Of a stretch of DNA of 9,845 nucleotides, positions 6,930-9,845 are shown piece by piece. This stretch comes from Armatimonadota bacterium (GTDB lineage Bacteria > Cloacimonadota > Cloacimonadia > Cloacimonadales > TCS61), in contig JAUWNO010000050.1 of assembly GCA_030612605.1 (NCBI GenBank), forward strand, positions 1 to 9,845. Reading direction: 5' to 3'. A program made the position numbers and the translations under genes. The notes under the pieces are model-generated. The model did no database searches. It saw only the letters and a program-made list of their open reading frames with translations, and had not been told where the DNA came from. The stretch's first letter is position 1, and every line of letters starts with the position of its first letter.

Positions 6930-7068
6930 CGTTCCCACGCTTCTGCGTGGGAACGAAAAACTGACGCTCCTGCGTCAAGAATTTGAAGAATTAACTTAGA
7001 TGAATAAATGAGAATTGTTTTTAACGCAGAGCGTTTAGCCAATGTATTCCCACGCAGGAGCATGGGAA
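6930..7068. repeat. REP-doublet (BIME/REPIN-like) with four hairpins in inverted symmetry
   Basis: The order is hairpin A, B, spacer, B', A'. A: CGTTCCCACGC (6930-6940), loop TTCT, GCGTGGGAACG (6945-6955), a perfect 11-bp stem. B: TGACGC (6962-6967), loop TCCT, GCGTCA (6972-6977). B': AACGC (7023-7027), loop AGA, GCGTT (7031-7035). A': TTCCCACGC (7047-7055), loop AGGA, GCATGGGAA (7060-7068), eight of nine pairs. By its loop, A' is the reverse complement of the GTTCCCACGC-TCCT type, so the two halves face each other. This matches the widespread REP palindromes mobilised in trans by RAYT (TnpA-REP) proteins; none is encoded here. No T-tract follows A, so it is not a classical terminator. Confidence 0.8.
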
Positions 7069-7076
7069 CAAGTATA

Positions 7077-7101
7077 AAAGTTTCAAAACTTTGGAAGTTT
7101 T
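7077..7101. repeat. Overlapping alternative hairpins
   Basis: AAAGTTT (7077-7083) pairs with AAACTTT (7086-7092), while AAAACTT (7085-7091) can instead pair with AAGTTTT (7095-7101). The two stems share 7086-7091 and exclude each other. The position, 50-75 bases before the rimO start, would allow a regulatory switch, but the motif looks like another repeat and I place no weight on that. Confidence 0.35.
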
Positions 7102-7113
7102 GCTTCTAAAAAT

Positions 7114-7140
7114 CTCTGTGTTCTCCGTGTGCTCCGTGGT
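7114..7140. repeat. Period-9 degenerate tandem repeat (3 units) before rimO
   Basis: Units CTCTGTGTT (7114-7122), CTCCGTGTG (7123-7131) and CTCCGTGGT (7132-7140) repeat in register and end ten bases before the rimO ATG. On the other strand the unit reads about CACGGAGAA. It occupies the place where a ribosome binding site would be expected. I recall similar CACGGAGAA-type arrays from many environmental genomes, without being able to check. Confidence 0.7.
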
Positions 7141-7150
7141 TAAAATTAAT

Positions 7151-8431
7151 ATGAAAAAATATGCAATAATAAGTCTGGGATGTTCCAAGAACCTGGTAGA
7201 TAGTGAAGTTTTCGCTCATATTATCGAGCAGAATAAATATCGGCAGACAAATAAACTTGAAGAAGCAAATGTTATCATCATCAATACGTGTGGATTCATT
7301 AATGATGCTAAAGAAGAATCCATAGATACTATCCTGGAAGCTGCAGAACACAAGAAAACCGGTAAGTGTAAAAAACTGATCGTAACAGGATGTTTAGTAA
7401 AAAGATATTTTAAGGATATTGAGAAAGATATTCCTGAAATTGATCATTTAATTGATTTGAAAGATTTTGATAATTTTTCAAAATTATTTTCCCAAACTTG
7501 TAAATATCAACGAAAACTGTTAACTCTCCCCCACTTTGCATATTTGAGAATCAGCGACGGATGTAATAACTATTGCAGTTATTGTGCAATTCCTTCCATT
7601 CGGGGAAATTTAGAGAGCGTTCCAATTGAGAGTCTTGTTCAGGAAGCTGAATCTTTAGCGGAAAGAGGAGTAAATGAATTAATCATCACTGCTCAGGATA
7701 CAGCAAATTATGGAGTTGATATTTACGGAAAGCCAAAACTCGATGTACTTCTAGAAGAACTTCATAAAATTGAAAAACTGAAATGGATAAGAATCCTCTA
7801 TCTTCATCCTGCACATATTACTTCCAAGATCATCGATGCGATTGGGAAACTGCCGAAGGTCTGCAAATATTTCGAGATTCCCATTCAGCATATTAATAAT
7901 GATATTCTGCAAAGCATGAACCGGAAAGTTACAAAAGAGCGCATCAAAGAGATCGTCACAGAAATCCGAACAAAAATTCCTGAAGCAATAATCCGTACAA
8001 CTCTCATTACAGGCTATCCGGGAGAATCTGAAGATAAATACATTGAACTTCGAGATTTCATACAAGAAATGAAATTTGAACGATTAGGAGTTTTCTCCTA
8101 TTCCCGTGAAGAAGATACACCAGCGTTCGATCTTTCTGAACAGATCCCGGAAAAAATTGCTGAAAAAAGAAAAGAAGAGATCATGACGCTCCAGCAAACT
8201 ATTTCCGAAGATTTCCTTGCCAGCCTGATAGGTAAAAAAATCAAAGTTATTATTGACCGAATTGGTGAGGAAGGAGAATTTTCTTTCGAGGGAAGAAGTT
8301 ATTTCGATGCTCCCGAAATTGACGGAATAGTATTCATCGAAAAGGGTGAAACTGAAATTGGAAAAATCGTTACCGTAGAGATAACCGATTCCTGGGAATA
8401 TGACCTGGTGGGGAGAATAGAACACGGATAA
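7151..8431 (+). CDS. rimO: Ribosomal protein S12 methylthiotransferase RimO
   Basis: RimO is a radical-SAM enzyme that adds a methylthio group to the beta carbon of a conserved aspartate in ribosomal protein S12. The 426-residue protein opens with MKKYAIISLGCSKNLVDSE, the RimO-type start that separates it from the tRNA enzyme MiaB. The N-terminal domain carries its three cluster cysteines, C11, C47 (NTCGFI) and C81 (TGC). The radical-SAM cluster motif is C138-x3-C142-x2-C145 (CNNYCSYC). IPIQHINNDILQSMNR lies at 243-258, and a C-terminal TRAM domain spans about 350-422. I start at the ATG at 7151; the frame stays open upstream to a TTG at 7091, but that extension is translated repeat. No Shine-Dalgarno site is visible before 7151. 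The last residues (EHG) and the stop lie in a period-9 repeat that follows the normal YDLVG end. Confidence 0.96.
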   Translation: MKKYAIISLGCSKNLVDSEVFAHIIEQNKYRQTNKLEEANVIIINTCGFINDAKEESIDTILEAAEHKKTGKCKKLIVTGCLVKRYFKDIEKDIPEIDHLIDLKDFDNFSKLFSQTCKYQRKLLTLPHFAYLRISDGCNNYCSYCAIPSIRGNLESVPIESLVQEAESLAERGVNELIITAQDTANYGVDIYGKPKLDVLLEELHKIEKLKWIRILYLHPAHITSKIIDAIGKLPKVCKYFEIPIQHINNDILQSMNRKVTKERIKEIVTEIRTKIPEAIIRTTLITGYPGESEDKYIELRDFIQEMKFERLGVFSYSREEDTPAFDLSEQIPEKIAEKRKEEIMTLQQTISEDFLASLIGKKIKVIIDRIGEEGEFSFEGRSYFDAPEIDGIVFIEKGETEIGKIVTVEITDSWEYDLVGRIEHG

Positions 8432-8456
8432 CACGGATTTGACGGATGATCACGAA
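8421..8456. repeat. Period-9 degenerate tandem repeat (4 units) overlapping rimO end
   Basis: Units AACACGGAT (8421-8429), AACACGGAT (8430-8438), TTGACGGAT (8439-8447) and GATCACGAA (8448-8456). The first unit and the first two bases of the second are inside rimO and provide its stop codon (TAA, 8429-8431). The remainder is intergenic. Confidence 0.7.
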
Positions 8457-8505
8457 TAAAAAAAATATTTTATCTTTGTTCGTCTGTGAAGGTCAATGGC
8501 AAGAG

Positions 8506-8559
8506 TTAGTTGAACTGGTTAAACTGGTTAAATTAGTTGAATTAGTGAAATTAGGAAAA
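8506..8559. repeat. Period-9 tandem repeat (6 units)
   Basis: Units TTAGTTGAA (8506-8514), CTGGTTAAA (8515-8523), CTGGTTAAA (8524-8532), TTAGTTGAA (8533-8541), TTAGTGAAA (8542-8550) and TTAGGAAAA (8551-8559). In one frame it reads LVELVKLVKLVELVKLGK, the end of a 38-codon frame from ATG 8446 to TAA 8560-8562. That frame has no visible ribosome binding site and begins inside another repeat, so I treat the array as noncoding, with doubt. Confidence 0.75.
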
Positions 8560-8582
8560 TAAAAATTAAAATAAAATTCTTA

Positions 8583-8612
8583 TTCGCGATCATTGGAGTC
8601 GATTAGCGGTTA
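8583..8612. repeat. Period-10 degenerate tandem repeat (3 units) before recQ
   Basis: Units TTCGCGATCA (8583-8592), TTGGAGTCGA (8593-8602) and TTAGCGGTTA (8603-8612) align in register with TT at the start of each unit and a G-rich core. The array ends 12 bases before the recQ start. The units are divergent, so the call is weaker than for the neighbouring arrays. Confidence 0.5.
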
Positions 8613-8624
8613 AGTTAAAGTATT

Positions 8625-9845
8625 ATGATGGAAAAAGTAAAAGAACAATTATCAATAAAATCCATTCTCAAAAGCACTTTCGGGTTCGATGAATTTCGTC
8701 TGTTGCAGCAGGATATTATCCGAAACATTCTCTCCAAAAAAGATACTCTGATCATAATGCCGACCGGAAGCGGGAAATCACTTTGTTATCAGCTTCCAGC
8801 TCTCATCTTTGATGGTTTGACGATTGTTATTTCTCCTCTTATTTCTCTGATGAAGGATCAAGTTGAGCAACTTCATGAAATGGGAATCAGAGCGGTTTTT
8901 CTGAATAGTTCCTTATCATACAGTGAATATCAGTCTAATATAAATCGAATCCTCAATAATAAAATTAAACTGGTTTATCTCGCTCCGGAAGCAATGTTGA
9001 CGCAGAAAATTCTCTATATTCTCTCAAAAGTAAAAGTCGATTGTATCACCATCGATGAAGCTCATTGCATTTCCGAATGGGGACACGATTTCCGCCCCGA
9101 ATACAGACAATTAATCGAAGTCAGGAAACTTTTTCCGAAAGCTGTTTGTGTGGCATTGACTGCGACAGCAACACCGAGAGTCCAGCAGGATATCAAAGAA
9201 AATCTGAAATTTGAAAAATCAAATGAATTTATTTCCAGTTTTAATAGAAAAAACCTGTTTTTACAGATCATTCATAAAACAGAGCCTGTTTTTCAAACTT
9301 TGGTATTTTTGGAGAAGTTTCCAAATCAATCAGGAATTATCTATTGTTTTTCGCGCAAACAGGTCGATGATCTTTATGAAATTCTGGATGAGAAAGGATT
9401 TTCCGTAAAACCGTATCACGCCGGACTTCTCGATGAAGAACGAAAACAAAATCAGGAACTTTTCATTAAAGATGATGTGCAAATAATCGTAGCTACAATC
9501 GCTTTTGGAATGGGAATAAATAAGCCAAATATTCGTTTTGTCATCCATTTCGATCTTCCCAAAAATCTTGAAGGTTATTATCAGGAAATTGGTAGAGCAG
9601 GACGGGATGGATTGAAATCGCATTGTTTACTGCTTTTCAGTTACGGAGATATTGCAAAGATCAAATATTTTATCAATCAGAAAGAGGATAAAGAAAGACG
9701 GATTGCCAATATTCATCTCGATGCTCTGGTTAGTTTTTGTGAAACAAATGTGTGCCGCAGAATTCCGCTTCTAAATTATTTTGGAGAAAAATACTCGATT
9801 GAAAATTGCGGAATATGTGATAATTGCGTGGAAGAAGCAAAAGAA
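8625..9845 (+). CDS. recQ: ATP-dependent DNA helicase RecQ, 3' end outside window
   Basis: RecQ unwinds DNA 3'-to-5' and acts in recombination and replication-fork repair. The first 407 codons are present without an in-frame stop and run off the window edge. The helicase motifs are in order: FGFDEFRLLQQ (motif 0), Walker A MPTGSGKS at 45-52, DEAH at 144-147 in the RecQ-specific DEAHCISEWGHDFRPEY, TATAT at 179-183, IVATIAFGMGINKPNIRFVIH, and motif VI EIGRAGRDG at 321-329. The start of the RQC zinc-binding region follows with C377 (CRR), C395, C398 and C401 (CGICDNC). The winged helix and any HRDC domain would lie beyond the edge. Two consecutive ATG codons (8625 and 8628) are possible starts; neither has a clear Shine-Dalgarno site, and a period-10 repeat ends just upstream. 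Confidence 0.96.
   Translation, partial: MMEKVKEQLSIKSILKSTFGFDEFRLLQQDIIRNILSKKDTLIIMPTGSGKSLCYQLPALIFDGLTIVISPLISLMKDQVEQLHEMGIRAVFLNSSLSYSEYQSNINRILNNKIKLVYLAPEAMLTQKILYILSKVKVDCITIDEAHCISEWGHDFRPEYRQLIEVRKLFPKAVCVALTATATPRVQQDIKENLKFEKSNEFISSFNRKNLFLQIIHKTEPVFQTLVFLEKFPNQSGIIYCFSRKQVDDLYEILDEKGFSVKPYHAGLLDEERKQNQELFIKDDVQIIVATIAFGMGINKPNIRFVIHFDLPKNLEGYYQEIGRAGRDGLKSHCLLLFSYGDIAKIKYFINQKEDKERRIANIHLDALVSFCETNVCRRIPLLNYFGEKYSIENCGICDNCVEEAKE

Noticed and set aside
6930..6960. Intrinsic terminator after the DUF1015 gene
   Set aside because: The stem is strong, but A residues, not T residues, follow it on the + strand. It is better explained as a REP hairpin, although it may still slow polymerase or protect the 3' end.
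7091..7150. 20-residue N-terminal extension of RimO from a TTG start
   Set aside because: The RimO family begins at the MKKYAIISLGCSKN segment. The extension is translated hairpin and period-9 repeat and has no ribosome binding site.
6895..8612. CRISPR array
   Set aside because: The tandem units are 9-10 bases with no spacers between them; CRISPR repeats are longer and separated by unique spacers.

Overview
The window is AT-rich bacterial DNA with five protein genes, all on the + strand, separated by intergenic stretches that are unusually crowded with small repeats. Nothing in the sequence fixes the species. The eukaryote-like (type 2) isoleucyl-tRNA synthetase, a DUF1015 (COG4198) protein, the AT-rich lysine/glutamate-heavy proteins and the repeat-filled spacers would suit an anaerobic, uncultured lineage near the FCB group, for example Cloacimonadota. 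That placement is inference from impression, not from a marker tree.

Layout: 1-372 is a gene-free leader made of several hairpin-forming repeats. 373-1902 encodes an exported serine esterase (alpha/beta hydrolase, PHB-depolymerase-like) followed by a PDZ-like domain and a C-terminal beta-rich part. 1903-2094 holds two long inverted repeats. 2095-2343 encodes an 82-residue protein with two CxxC pairs. 2353-2452 is a roughly 100 bp element with imperfect terminal inverted repeats. 2500-5652 is ileS, and 5645-6889 is a DUF1015 gene overlapping its 3' end by 8 bp. 6890-7150 contains a symmetrical REP-doublet flanked by short tandem repeats. 7151-8431 is rimO (ribosomal protein S12 methylthiotransferase). 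8432-8624 holds more period-9 and period-10 tandem repeats. 8625 to the window end is the first 407 codons of recQ, open at the right edge.

The only convincing operon is ileS-DUF1015, where the second gene has its own Shine-Dalgarno site inside the first. The others are co-oriented housekeeping or envelope genes without an evident shared pathway: translation (ileS), ribosome modification (rimO), DNA repair (recQ) and a periplasmic or secreted hydrolase.

Two signals stand out. First, IleRS carries the class I signature as G-I-H-H instead of H-I-G-H, the swapped motif linked to very high mupirocin resistance in type 2 IleRS. Second, the spacers around rimO and recQ carry at least five degenerate tandem arrays of period 9 or 10 plus REP-type hairpins. 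One array supplies the last codons and the stop of rimO, and another abuts its start codon. I see no defence system, CRISPR array, transposase gene, tRNA or rRNA here.
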